From Hyphococcus luteus (lineage in GTDB: Bacteria; Pseudomonadota; Alphaproteobacteria; Caulobacterales; Parvularculaceae), in NCBI RefSeq assembly GCF_002943565.1, contig NZ_PJCH01000001.1, forward strand, positions 434,001-498,000: a stretch of 64,000 nucleotides of DNA, written 5' to 3'. Both the position numbers and the translations under genes were made by a program. Under the pieces are notes generated by a model, which saw only the letters and a list, made by a program, of their open reading frames with translations, was not told where the DNA came from and made no database searches. Each line of letters opens with the position of its first letter. Position 1 is the stretch's first letter. This document shows positions 44,659-53,129 of this stretch, piece after piece.

Positions 44659-45648
44659 TCAACCCTTCGATCCGGTATCGGGCGATGCCGCGCGTTCGAT
44701 CCGTATGATGCGCACGACCGTCTGGCGCTTCTCGCCGAGCCGCAGCTCCGCCGCGCGGAACAGCCGGTCGACGACATAGTAATTGCCGCGCACGCGGTAG
44801 TTCACGAGTTCCGCATCGTTCTTGTCGTTGAGCACGAATAGCGGCGGCATATCGGTGGTCGCGATAGACGCCGGCATCTGGATGAAGACCTGCCGCCCGT
44901 CATCGAACACGCGCACCGGCTTCCAGTCCGGATCGTCGCCCGTGAGCCGATACTCGAAATTAAGCCCGTCGATGGCGACGCCGCGTTCAACCGATCCCTC
45001 CTCACGGGCAAGTGCATCGCGATTGCGCGCGGCGAGCCGCGTTAGTTCATCGGCCGGATAGCGCCAGGAGAGGGCCGCCATGTAGCCGGTCTCGACGCTT
45101 TCGAGCTCCAGATGATAGGTCCGGCGGTCGGTCGCGATCATCAGATTGGTGCGGATGCCGGCATTGATCGGCTTCACGAGCACATGCGCGCGGGCTTCAC
45201 CGCCCGAGCCGGAGACCGTGTCGCCCACCACCCAGCGCACCGTATCGCCCGCGGACACCGACACGAGGTCTTCGCCCGGCTGCAAGGCGATATCGCTCAC
45301 CTGTCCGGGGCTCGAATAAAGCCGGTAGAGCGCGCCCTCCGCGTAAGGGTAGACTTGGATCGCATTTACATAGCCGTCCGGCGTCGGCTCGATCAGCGCA
45401 TGCTCGCGGCCTTCCTCGATCGCCTGCTCCGGCGGGACCGGAGGCTTCGCCGGCGCCGTCTCGATTTTCTTCAACTGTCCCGGCAGCGGGAGGGGAACGG
45501 CGGTCTCGACGATTTCGACCGGATAGTCTTCCGTCTCTTCGAACGGGACGGCGCCGACAAAGCCGGCACGGTCGAACCCGTCACCGGCCGGCGCCGACGC
45601 GCAGGCAGCGGTCAGGACGAGCATGGATGAGGTCAGAAACAAGCGCAT
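44659..45648 (-). CDS. trbG: Conjugal transfer protein TrbG (VirB9-like lipoprotein)
   Basis: A 329-residue outer-membrane-complex protein. Seen: a lipoprotein-like signal MLVLTAACAS with Cys near residue 16, and the VirB9 features VNAIQVYPYAEGALYRLYSSPGQVSDIALQPGE, HVLVKPINAGIRTNLMIATDRRTYHLEL and the C-terminal FNDKNDAELVNYRVRGNYYVVD-like end (here VLNDKNDAEL). It partners TrbF and TrbI in the T4SS core complex. Confidence 0.94.
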   Translation of the reverse strand: MRLFLTSSMLVLTAACASAPAGDGFDRAGFVGAVPFEETEDYPVEIVETAVPLPLPGQLKKIETAPAKPPVPPEQAIEEGREHALIEPTPDGYVNAIQVYPYAEGALYRLYSSPGQVSDIALQPGEDLVSVSAGDTVRWVVGDTVSGSGGEARAHVLVKPINAGIRTNLMIATDRRTYHLELESVETGYMAALSWRYPADELTRLAARNRDALAREEGSVERGVAIDGLNFEYRLTGDDPDWKPVRVFDDGRQVFIQMPASIATTDMPPLFVLNDKNDAELVNYRVRGNYYVVDRLFRAAELRLGEKRQTVVRIIRIERAASPDTGSKG

Positions 45649-45651
45649 GGG

Positions 45652-46344
45652 TCAGTCTCCTGTGACAAGGTCCTGGCCCCAATGGAGCTCGTGGACATAC
45701 AAACCGAGTGGATTGGCGCGCAGCGTCGCCGCATCGCGCGGCGGCTGAGTGACGATGGTGAAGAGCCCGGTGAAGCGGTCGGACTTCATCAGCGCGCCGT
45801 TCTCGAAACTCTTTTCGATCCAGCGCGCCTGGAAGCTGTCATCGGAGACGCGGACCACGCTTACAATTTCGACGGTCCGCGATTTGCGGCCGATATCCAC
45901 GAAAGGATCGTTCGCTTGCGCATATTCGTTGAGCGCAATCGCTCCGCGGTCCGTCACGAAGTCGTAAGCCGAGAGCCAGTTTTGGCGCACCACCACCGGA
46001 TCGACCGAAAGCCCGCGCACATGGCTGATGAAATTCGCCAGATGATGCGCGATCTGCGCATCGCTTGGATTGTAGCGCTCCATCGCCGGCGCGACGGCGC
46101 GCGCCGCGCCGGTCTCGTCAATCTCGACTACATAGGGCGTGACCGTCGATTGCAGGCTGCGCCAGACAAGGCCGCCGGAGGTCGAGAAGGAGAGCGCGAG
46201 ACAGCCGAGCGCCATCAGCCGCCAGTTCTTCGCCTGCACGCGCGCCGAGCCGATCCGTTCGTCCCAGACCTGCCCCGCCTTCTGATAGGGCGTTTCCGGA
46301 TAAGGGCTATGGCCGTAGCTGGTCGATGAGCGTTTGAAGAGCAT
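45652..46344 (-). CDS. trbF: Conjugal transfer protein TrbF (VirB8-like)
   Basis: A 230-residue bitopic inner-membrane protein. Seen: a short N-terminus with NPYLEGR-like replacement, a membrane helix near residues 43-60 (MALGCLALSFSTSGGLVW), then VTPYVVEIDETGAARAV, AQIAHHLANFISHVRGLS and NPLGLYVHELHWGQDL, the TrbF pattern. It is three bases from both neighbours (trbG and trbL). Confidence 0.94.
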   Translation of the reverse strand: MLFKRSSTSYGHSPYPETPYQKAGQVWDERIGSARVQAKNWRLMALGCLALSFSTSGGLVWRSLQSTVTPYVVEIDETGAARAVAPAMERYNPSDAQIAHHLANFISHVRGLSVDPVVVRQNWLSAYDFVTDRGAIALNEYAQANDPFVDIGRKSRTVEIVSVVRVSDDSFQARWIEKSFENGALMKSDRFTGLFTIVTQPPRDAATLRANPLGLYVHELHWGQDLVTGD

Positions 46345-46347
46345 GGG

Positions 46348-47670
46348 TCAGTCGTCCTTGTCTGTGAGGGTCGGCGCCGCGCCGGATGAGCCGTGATCGC
46401 CATCGCGCAATGTGTGGGCCGCCGCCTGGCTTGCGTGTGTCATGTGCTGGCGCGTCTGCATGCGCCGGGCCCAGGCGGGGCTCCCGGTCGATGCAGGCGG
46501 CGCGGAGGGCGTTGCGCCGGACGCGCCGCCAATGGGAGAGCCACCCGTCGCGTTCCATGCGCCGCGCGCGCCTTGTGTGTAGGCTTCGCGAATGCCGTCG
46601 CCGGGACGCGACAGGGTGCGGCGGACAACGTCGCCGCCGGCGCGGGCGACGCCCGCCAGACCCGCAGCGACTGCGCCGGCGCCGCTCGCGCCGGAAGCGA
46701 CCGACCCCATCGCGTAAGACGTGCGCGCGCCGCCGGCCATGGACGCGCCCGCCTTGACCGCGCCGGAGACGCCCTTCGCGCCCGCGCCGATCAGCGCCTT
46801 GCCGCCAAGGCCGGCGGCATAGGCGCCTGCAAGCACGCCTGCCGTGGCGCCCGCGGCCGAACCGGCGCCAAGTTGCGGCGCGCCGGTGATGAGGCCCGAC
46901 GCGATGCCCGGCGCAAAGATGCCCATCCAGAAGAAGACGAGCGCAGCAAGGACGCTGCCCATCACTTCGGCGAGCGTCAGGTCGTCGCCCGTGTTGAACG
47001 CGTCCGTTACGGCGGCGAATAACGTCGAGCCGATGCCGATGATGATGGCGATCACCATCAGCTTGACGCCCGAGGTGATGACATTGCCGAGCACGCGTTC
47101 GGCCAGGAACGAGGTCTTGTTCCAGAGCGCGAAGGGCACGAGCACGAAGCCCGCCAGCGTCGTCAGCTTGAATTCGAGAATGGTGATGAAGAGCTGCACC
47201 GCGAGGACGAAGAAGGCGATGATGATCACCGCCCAGGCGATGAACATCACCGCGATCATGACGAAATTGTTGAAGAAAGCGACCGGACCCGACATGCCGG
47301 CGATCTTTTCGAGCAGCGGTTTCGCCGCATCGAGACCGACGCCGGCGATGAACCCCGGACGCAAGAGATCCTCCGCCGTCATGGCGCCGCCCGTCGCGGT
47401 GAGCCCGAGCCTTGCGAAGCTGTCGAAAATCACGCCGGCGAGCAGCGAGAAATTGCCGATCACGAAAGCGAAAAAGCCGACATAGAGGATCTTCTTCAAT
47501 AGCCCTGCAATGACGTCGGCGTTCTGCGACAGCGCCCAGAAGAGGCCGGCCAGCGTCACATCGATCACGATCAGCGTCGTCGACAGGTAAGCAACGTCGT
47601 CCGCGAGGAGGCCGAAGCCGGAGTCGATATAGCGAATAAAGGTCGCGAGAAATGTGTCGATCACGTCCAT
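46348..47670 (-). CDS. trbL: Conjugal transfer protein TrbL (VirB6-like)
   Basis: A 440-residue polytopic inner-membrane channel protein. Seen: MDVIDTFLATFIRYIDSGFGLL at the start, six or more hydrophobic helices in the first 270 residues, and a long Gly/Ala-rich hydrophilic tail from about 275 as usual for TrbL. No trbK gene lies between trbJ and trbL (the gap is six bases), so the usual entry-exclusion gene is absent here. Confidence 0.94.
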   Translation of the reverse strand: MDVIDTFLATFIRYIDSGFGLLADDVAYLSTTLIVIDVTLAGLFWALSQNADVIAGLLKKILYVGFFAFVIGNFSLLAGVIFDSFARLGLTATGGAMTAEDLLRPGFIAGVGLDAAKPLLEKIAGMSGPVAFFNNFVMIAVMFIAWAVIIIAFFVLAVQLFITILEFKLTTLAGFVLVPFALWNKTSFLAERVLGNVITSGVKLMVIAIIIGIGSTLFAAVTDAFNTGDDLTLAEVMGSVLAALVFFWMGIFAPGIASGLITGAPQLGAGSAAGATAGVLAGAYAAGLGGKALIGAGAKGVSGAVKAGASMAGGARTSYAMGSVASGASGAGAVAAGLAGVARAGGDVVRRTLSRPGDGIREAYTQGARGAWNATGGSPIGGASGATPSAPPASTGSPAWARRMQTRQHMTHASQAAAHTLRDGDHGSSGAAPTLTDKDD

Positions 47671-47676
47671 GGCCGA

Positions 47677-48375
47677 TCAGTTCTCCATGAAGCGCTGGAA
47701 ACGGGCGCGGGCGCGTTCTTCTTCCGCAAGCTCGCGCGCATGATCGAGGGCCTCGGCGCGGTACTGCGCCGCCATCATCGCCTCTATCTGCATGAGCTGT
47801 TCGGTCTGCATGGCTTCGATCTGATTGCCCGCCTGGGCCGCCTGCAGCGCGCCCGCCGCCGACTGACTGCGCTCGACGAGCCCGGCGATGGCGCCGGCGT
47901 CGGTTTCATTGTCCGCAAGCGCGGCAGAGATCGTGACGAGCGTGTCGCGATAGGCGAGCCGCGATTGCCGCCAGCGTTGCCGCGCGTCCTCCACAAGCGC
48001 CGCATCAGACGGCGGCGTCGCGCCATAGGTTTCCGGATAGGCCGCGTCATAGTCGCGTTCGACCGTCTCGACGCCGTAGCCGATGCCTTCCGCCTCGCGC
48101 ATCAATTCGCTGATGTGGTTGATCCGGTCGAGAATGATCGCCTCTGCGACATTGACGGGCAGCGTTTCGAGGTTGCGCGACATGTTCTCCAGCATCTCGA
48201 TTTCATGGGCGAGCTGCTCGATCTGGTTCTCGACCTCTTCGAGCGTGCGCACCGCCTGCAGGATGTTCTGGATGTGGTTGGCCGGGTCGTAGACCGTCCA
48301 TTGCGCCCGCGCCGCCGGCGCTATCGCGAGGATGCCGGCGCACAATGCGCCCTTGATAAATCTGCGATAATTCAT
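47677..48375 (-). CDS. trbJ: Conjugal transfer protein TrbJ (VirB5-like)
   Basis: A 232-residue periplasmic pilus-tip-type protein. Seen: a signal peptide ending PAARAQW near residue 25, TVYDPANHIQNILQAVRTLEEVENQIEQLAHEIEMLENM, and a helical body to the C-terminus. The ATG at 48375 overlaps the trbE TGA (ATGA), so translation is coupled. Confidence 0.93.
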   Translation of the reverse strand: MNYRRFIKGALCAGILAIAPAARAQWTVYDPANHIQNILQAVRTLEEVENQIEQLAHEIEMLENMSRNLETLPVNVAEAIILDRINHISELMREAEGIGYGVETVERDYDAAYPETYGATPPSDAALVEDARQRWRQSRLAYRDTLVTISAALADNETDAGAIAGLVERSQSAAGALQAAQAGNQIEAMQTEQLMQIEAMMAAQYRAEALDHARELAEEERARARFQRFMEN

Positions 48376-50852
48376 GGCGACATCTCCAGTTCGGCGGGAT
48401 CGAAACAATCAGGTGCGTCCGCCAGCGGTTCGCGGACGTTGACCCCAGGCCAGCGGCCGAGCAGGTCCGCCGCCCAGTCGAGGCCCCTGGCGCGCAGGAA
48501 GGCGGCGGCGAAACCTTGCGGTCCCGCTTCGGCAAACGCCTTGTCGATGCGCTTCTGGTTCACCGGGTCGGCGGCGCCGCAAATGGCGCGCGCGATGGGG
48601 CCGAGTCCCAGATCGAACACGCGCGCGCCAAGCGGCGACTGGTAGTAATAACCTCGCTTCGGCGTCGCCCGGGCGATCAGCTCGATCTGGCGGTCATTGA
48701 GACCGAAGCGCCGATAGGCTTCCTGCGATTGAGGTTCTGCCGCGCGCTCATTCGGCAGGAAGATCCGCGTCGGACAGGATTCGATCAGCGCCGGCGCGAT
48801 GCTCGAATTCGAAATGTCCGCCAGCGATTGCGTCGCGAACACGACGGCGACTTGTCTTTTGCGCAGCGTCTTCAGCCACTCGCGGATGCGCGCGGCGAAG
48901 GCCGGATTGTCGAGAAAGAGCCAGGCTTCATCGAGAACGAGCAGCGTCGGCCGTCCGTCAAAGCGCGCTTCGAGCCTGTGGAAAAGATAGGTCAGCACGG
49001 CAAGCGCCGCACCGCCCGCATGCATCAGCTCTTCCATCTCGAAACAGACCGTTTCGGCGAGGAGGAGACTGTCCGTATCCGCATCGATCAGGCCGCCATG
49101 CGGGCCTTCGAGCGTATAGGGCTGGAGCGCGGCCTTGAGTGTCTCCTCCTGCAGCATGAGCGAGAGTCCCGTCAGCGTGCGCTCCCCTGCCGGCGCGCTT
49201 GCGAGCGCACTGATCGCCTCCCACAGCCGGCCCTTGAGGTCCGGCGTCAAGACGACGCCTTCCCCGGCGCAGAGACCGACCAGCCAGTCCGCCGCGAAGC
49301 GCGCGCCCGGTTCCGTGTCTATGTCTCTGAGCGGCTGGAGGCGCGGTCGGTCGGCGCCGCCGAGATCGACATGCGCGCCGCCCATGGCGAGCGTCGCCGC
49401 GCGCGCCGAGCGGCCTTTGTCGAAGATGAAGATCTGCGCCTGCCGGTAGCGGCGCCATTGCAGCGCCAGCATGGAGAGCAGCACCGATTTGCCGGCGCCG
49501 GTCGGGCCGACCACGAGCGTGTGGCCGACATCGCCGACATGGAGGTTCAGGCGGAACGGCGTCGTCCCGTCGGTCTGCGCCTCGATCAGCGCCGGGCCGC
49601 CAAGATGCGGGTTCTCCGCTGAGCCGGCCCAGACTGCCGACACAGGCGCCATATGCGCAAGGTTCAGCGTGTGCAGGATCGGCTGGCGCACATTCGCGTA
49701 AACATGCCCCGGCAAGGAGCCGAGCCAGGCTTCGACCGCATTCAGCGTTTCGCGGATGGCCGTGAAGCCGCGTCCGTTGACGATGCGTTCGGCGATGCGG
49801 ATATTTTCTTCGACGGCTTTCGCGTCCGCATCGGCGACGGTGATCGTCGTCGTGACATAGCCATAGGAGACGAGGTCGCTGCCGAGTTCCTGAAGCGCAG
49901 CATCCGCGTCGGCCGCCTTGTTGTCGGCGTCGCTGTCGAGGAGCGCCGCCTGTTCGTTGAACAGGGTCTCGCGCAGCACCGCGCCGATCGATTTGCGCTT
50001 CGCGAACCAGTGCCGACGCTTGCGGCTGAGGACCTTCTCGGCCTCCGCCTTGTCCATGGCGATGAACCGCGTCGCCCAGCGATAGGCAAAGCCCTGACGG
50101 TTCAATTCGTCGAGGATGCCGGGAAGCGTCGAGGCCGGGAAGCCGAGAATGGTCAGCGTGCGCAGATGCGCCTCGCCGATCATCGGTTCGAGCCCGCCTG
50201 CGAACGGCTCATCCGCGAGGATCGCATCGAGGAAGACCGGCAGCTCCGGCGCTGCAACAGCATGGCGCTTCGCCGAGATCGTCGAATGGAGATAGGTCAG
50301 GGTTTCGTCATCGCTGAGGCGCGCGATGTCGGCGAGACAGGTCGAGAGAAGATCGAACACCCGCAACGCCTGCTGTTCGAACGTCTCCAGCCTTTGCCGC
50401 CATGTCACGGAATCCCGATGCTGCGGGCGCTGGATCAGCGCGCGTTCCGCATTGCCGGCTGCATCCGCCGGCGGCAGCCAGAGCAGCGTCACGTAATAGC
50501 GGCTCTCGAACCGTGCACCGGCCTCATCCGCCTGCAGGGCGCGCTCCATATCGACAAGCCATGACGCAGCGTCCGGAAACGCGCCATGGGGATAGTCTCC
50601 CGCTTCTTCGCGCTGCGCCTCGAAGAAGAGCGCCCAGCCGGAGCCGAACCGGCGCAACACATTGTTGACGCGCGCCATGACCGCGACGAGTTCCGCCTCG
50701 GTCGAGCTTTCAAGATCGGGCCCCCGATAACGGAACGTCGCCTGGAACGAACCGTCCTTGTTGAGGACGACGCCCGGCGCCGGAAGACACGCCCAGGGCA
50801 GATAGTCGGCGAGGAGACGCGGCGTTTCGGAATATTCTTTGAGGTTCAGCAT
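48372..50852 (-). CDS. trbE: Conjugal transfer ATPase TrbE (VirB4-like)
   Basis: An 826-residue T4SS ATPase. Seen: N-terminal CagE/TrbE domain with YLPWACLPAPGVVLNKDGSFQATFRYRGPDLE, Walker A VVGPTGAGKSVLLS near residue 452, Walker B LLVLDEAWLFL, and a motif with FATQSLADISNSSIAP. It powers pilus assembly and substrate transfer. The reading frame is intact. Confidence 0.95.
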   Translation of the reverse strand: MLNLKEYSETPRLLADYLPWACLPAPGVVLNKDGSFQATFRYRGPDLESSTEAELVAVMARVNNVLRRFGSGWALFFEAQREEAGDYPHGAFPDAASWLVDMERALQADEAGARFESRYYVTLLWLPPADAAGNAERALIQRPQHRDSVTWRQRLETFEQQALRVFDLLSTCLADIARLSDDETLTYLHSTISAKRHAVAAPELPVFLDAILADEPFAGGLEPMIGEAHLRTLTILGFPASTLPGILDELNRQGFAYRWATRFIAMDKAEAEKVLSRKRRHWFAKRKSIGAVLRETLFNEQAALLDSDADNKAADADAALQELGSDLVSYGYVTTTITVADADAKAVEENIRIAERIVNGRGFTAIRETLNAVEAWLGSLPGHVYANVRQPILHTLNLAHMAPVSAVWAGSAENPHLGGPALIEAQTDGTTPFRLNLHVGDVGHTLVVGPTGAGKSVLLSMLALQWRRYRQAQIFIFDKGRSARAATLAMGGAHVDLGGADRPRLQPLRDIDTEPGARFAADWLVGLCAGEGVVLTPDLKGRLWEAISALASAPAGERTLTGLSLMLQEETLKAALQPYTLEGPHGGLIDADTDSLLLAETVCFEMEELMHAGGAALAVLTYLFHRLEARFDGRPTLLVLDEAWLFLDNPAFAARIREWLKTLRKRQVAVVFATQSLADISNSSIAPALIESCPTRIFLPNERAAEPQSQEAYRRFGLNDRQIELIARATPKRGYYYQSPLGARVFDLGLGPIARAICGAADPVNQKRIDKAFAEAGPQGFAAAFLRARGLDWAADLLGRWPGVNVREPLADAPDCFDPAELEMSP

Positions 50853-51100
50853 ATGAGATGCTCCCGGTGACGGGTCGAGCGCGCCGCCACGGCCATGAAG
50901 TCAGGATCGCTCTTCGCGACGAAGACGGCCGCCGAATGACCGAGCGCCCAGAGCGCAAGGCCCGGGATCCAGAACCGGAGACCCAGCGCCAATGCTGCGG
51001 CGAGCGTCCCGATGGCGATGGCGGCGCCCCTCGGCGCGCCCGCCATCAGGATCGGCTCGGCGAGCGAGCGATGAAGCGGGATCTCGTAGCCTTCGGTCAT
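50846..51100 (-). CDS. trbD: Conjugal transfer protein TrbD (VirB3-like)
   Basis: An 84-residue inner-membrane protein. Seen: EIPLHRSLAEPILMAGAPRGAAIAIGTLAAALALGLRFW with two hydrophobic segments, the TrbD/VirB3 pattern. It overlaps trbE by 7 bases and trbC by 1. Confidence 0.93.
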   Translation of the reverse strand: MTEGYEIPLHRSLAEPILMAGAPRGAAIAIGTLAAALALGLRFWIPGLALWALGHSAAVFVAKSDPDFMAVAARSTRHREHLIC

Positions 51101-51435
51101 CAGACGAGCGCGCCGCCGCCGAAGGAGAAGAAGGTCAGGAAGAAGCTCGTCGCCGCGAAGGCGATGGAGAGACCGAAGACGATCTGGATCAGCTTGCGGA
51201 AACCGCCGGAGGTTTCGCCGAAAGCGAGCGTCAGGCCGGTGAGGGTGATAATGATCACCGCAACGATCCGCGCGACCGGGCCTTCAATCGATTGCAGGAT
51301 CTGATCGAGCGGGCCTTCCCAGGGCATGCCGGTGCCGGCCGCATGCGCGGGACCGGCGCTCGCCGCGACAATTGCGATCAGGGCGGCGGCCTGCACGGTC
51401 CGGTTCACGGCCTTCATTTGCGAATAGAGCGTCAT
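51100..51435 (-). CDS. trbC: Conjugal transfer pilin TrbC (VirB2-like)
   Basis: A 111-residue prepilin. Seen: a long signal with cleavage after PAHAAG near residue 33 and two hydrophobic helices (IVAVIIITLTGLTLAF and IVFGLSIAFAATSFFLTFF) as in cyclic VirB2/TrbC pilins. The start overlaps the end of the broken trbB (ATGA). Confidence 0.92.
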   Translation of the reverse strand: MTLYSQMKAVNRTVQAAALIAIVAASAGPAHAAGTGMPWEGPLDQILQSIEGPVARIVAVIIITLTGLTLAFGETSGGFRKLIQIVFGLSIAFAATSFFLTFFSFGGGALV

Positions 51436-52366
51436 GACGCATCTCCTTGGCTTACGACAGAAAGGGCGGGGGAATTGAGCGGCTCGGTCAGGTAGCCGTC
51501 CGCGCCGTAACCGGTGACGCGCAGCGCTTCCTCGACGCGGCGCTTGCCGCCAGACCGGTTCATGAAGACGACGACGTCGATCGCGTCCGCGATCAGCGCG
51601 ACCGGCGCCTGGCGCGCGGCTTCGAGCGTCAATTGCTCAAGCCGGGCGAGCGCGCCGCGCGCGGAATTCGCATGCAAGGTCGTGACGCCGCCCGGATGTC
51701 CGGTGTTCCACGCCTTCAGGAGGTCGAGCGCACAAGCTGCTGCAGCGAGACATGCTCACGGTGCGTGCGCAGCTGCACGACATTGCGCGCGGTGCAGGTC
51801 AGCTCGCGCGTGTCTTCGAGGATCAGGATGCGGTCGTTTGCGAAAGCGGACTCTGCGAGCAGCGCGTTCGTGAAAGTGGTCTTGCCCGACGATGTGCCGC
51901 CGGCGATCAGGATGTTGCGCCGCTCATCAAGCGCTGCGCGCAGCGACGCGGCGAGGGCCGGCGTCAGGGCGCCCTGCCCCACATAATCGTCGAGACCGAA
52001 CAGCGTCGCGGCCGGCTTGCGGATCGAAAAGCACGGCGCGGAAGAAATGGGCGGGAGAAGGCCTTCAAACCGCTCGCCGCCGCCGGGGAGTTCTGCGGAG
52101 ACGATCGGGGATTTGCGGCAGAGGGCCTCTCCCGTCCCGGAGGCGACCAGGCGGATGACACGCTCCCGGTCGGAGGGGGCGAGACGATGATCGGAAGCGA
52201 CGACGCCGCGCCCGGCCTTTTCAATCCAGACCGAGCCATCGGGATTGGCCATGATCTCGATCGTGTCGGGCTCTGTGAGCGCATCGCGGATGACGGAGCA
52301 AAACGCCGTGTGCAACATTGAAATGTGACGTTCGTCCGTTTCCCGTTTCTTTGCGTTCACTGGCAT
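51432..52366 (-). pseudogene. trbB: trbB (VirB11-like ATPase), frameshifted by an internal deletion
   Basis: Seen: an N-terminal part to 51716 with IAGGTSSGKTTFTNALL (Walker A), ILEDTRELTCTARNVVQLRT and LQQLVRST, then a stop. The next frame resumes at once with LLKAWNTGHPGGVTTLHANSARGALARLEQL and continues to 51432. In intact TrbB about 20 residues with the LRLRPDRIIVGEVRG region (Walker B) lie between these parts. They are missing, and the decamer GCGCTCGACC at the junction (51722-51731) fits both edges. So a slipped-repeat deletion removed Walker B and shifted the frame; the ATPase cannot work. Confidence 0.9.
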
Positions 52367-53129
52367 GCCGTCCGCTCCCTTTCATCGTCTCGGTGGAGAT
52401 CATCGCGGGTTTGAGACGCATCAGGGAGTTGGAGCGCAGGCCAATTTCGGCAATGCCCAGCAACGCTCGGCAATACTCGGATAAGACGTTCCGGCGTGGC
52501 CGCGCTGTCAGCGAGCGGACGGAAGTACAATTTTCGAATAAGGAAGCGTTTTCCTCTACATGAGGTAGGAAACAAAGGCGACATATCGCCAGCAACCTGG
52601 CCCACGGCAACATCCAAGGTTGGAGCCAATTGAGGCCGCGATGAGGTTTCCTTGTCGACCGCCCTGCTCTCATACGGGCGGTGCGGCGCTGATTTTCCGA
52701 CTTAAGCGTGCAGACTGCACGAAATAGTCGGACATCACTTTACGCATTGAAACGGCGCTGCAGGATCCGCGGGACTGACGCCTTCTCCCGCTCTCTGGCG
52801 AAAAGTCAGCGGCGGGGGACAATGCCCCCGAAGGGTCAAAACCCGCCGGGCGACGTTCACAAGCATGGCGTCGATACAGCGACGACACGTCTCATCGGTA
52901 TTTTTCAAGCCGATCTTGCGATCCTGCAACTTTATTGTCACTCGCCCGCGAATAAACTCACAGGCGCTCACTCGAGAGCTGGCGTTGAATTATCGTTCGG
53001 TTTGCGTGTCTCCCACTCTGAATTCTAGCCCAAAGGCTCGCGAGGGTATTGACGCCCAACCTGGCAAGAGCTAAATGCAGTATTATATATACTGCTTTGT
53101 TTTTGAAGTTGCCGTAGAAAAAACCGCTT
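52367..53129. other. Gene-poor junction between the trb cluster and gltD
   Basis: About 760 bases with no convincing gene. traG and the CopG-like gene, which usually sit upstream of trbB, are absent. Short minus-strand frames at 52221-52888 lack family features and may be remnants. GC falls from here rightwards. A dyad before gltD is listed separately. Confidence 0.55.
53077..53095. promoter_or_regulatory. AT-rich dyad upstream of gltD
   Basis: Seen: GCAGTAT-TATAT-ATACTGC, a perfect inverted repeat with 7-base arms and a 5-base centre, 35 bases before the gltD start. It could be an operator; the binding protein is unknown. Confidence 0.5.

Noticed and set aside
52221..52888. Overlapping minus-strand frames left of gltD, considered as a gene or intron remnant
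   Set aside because: No start signals, domains or intron landmarks were recognised; kept only as possible relic DNA.
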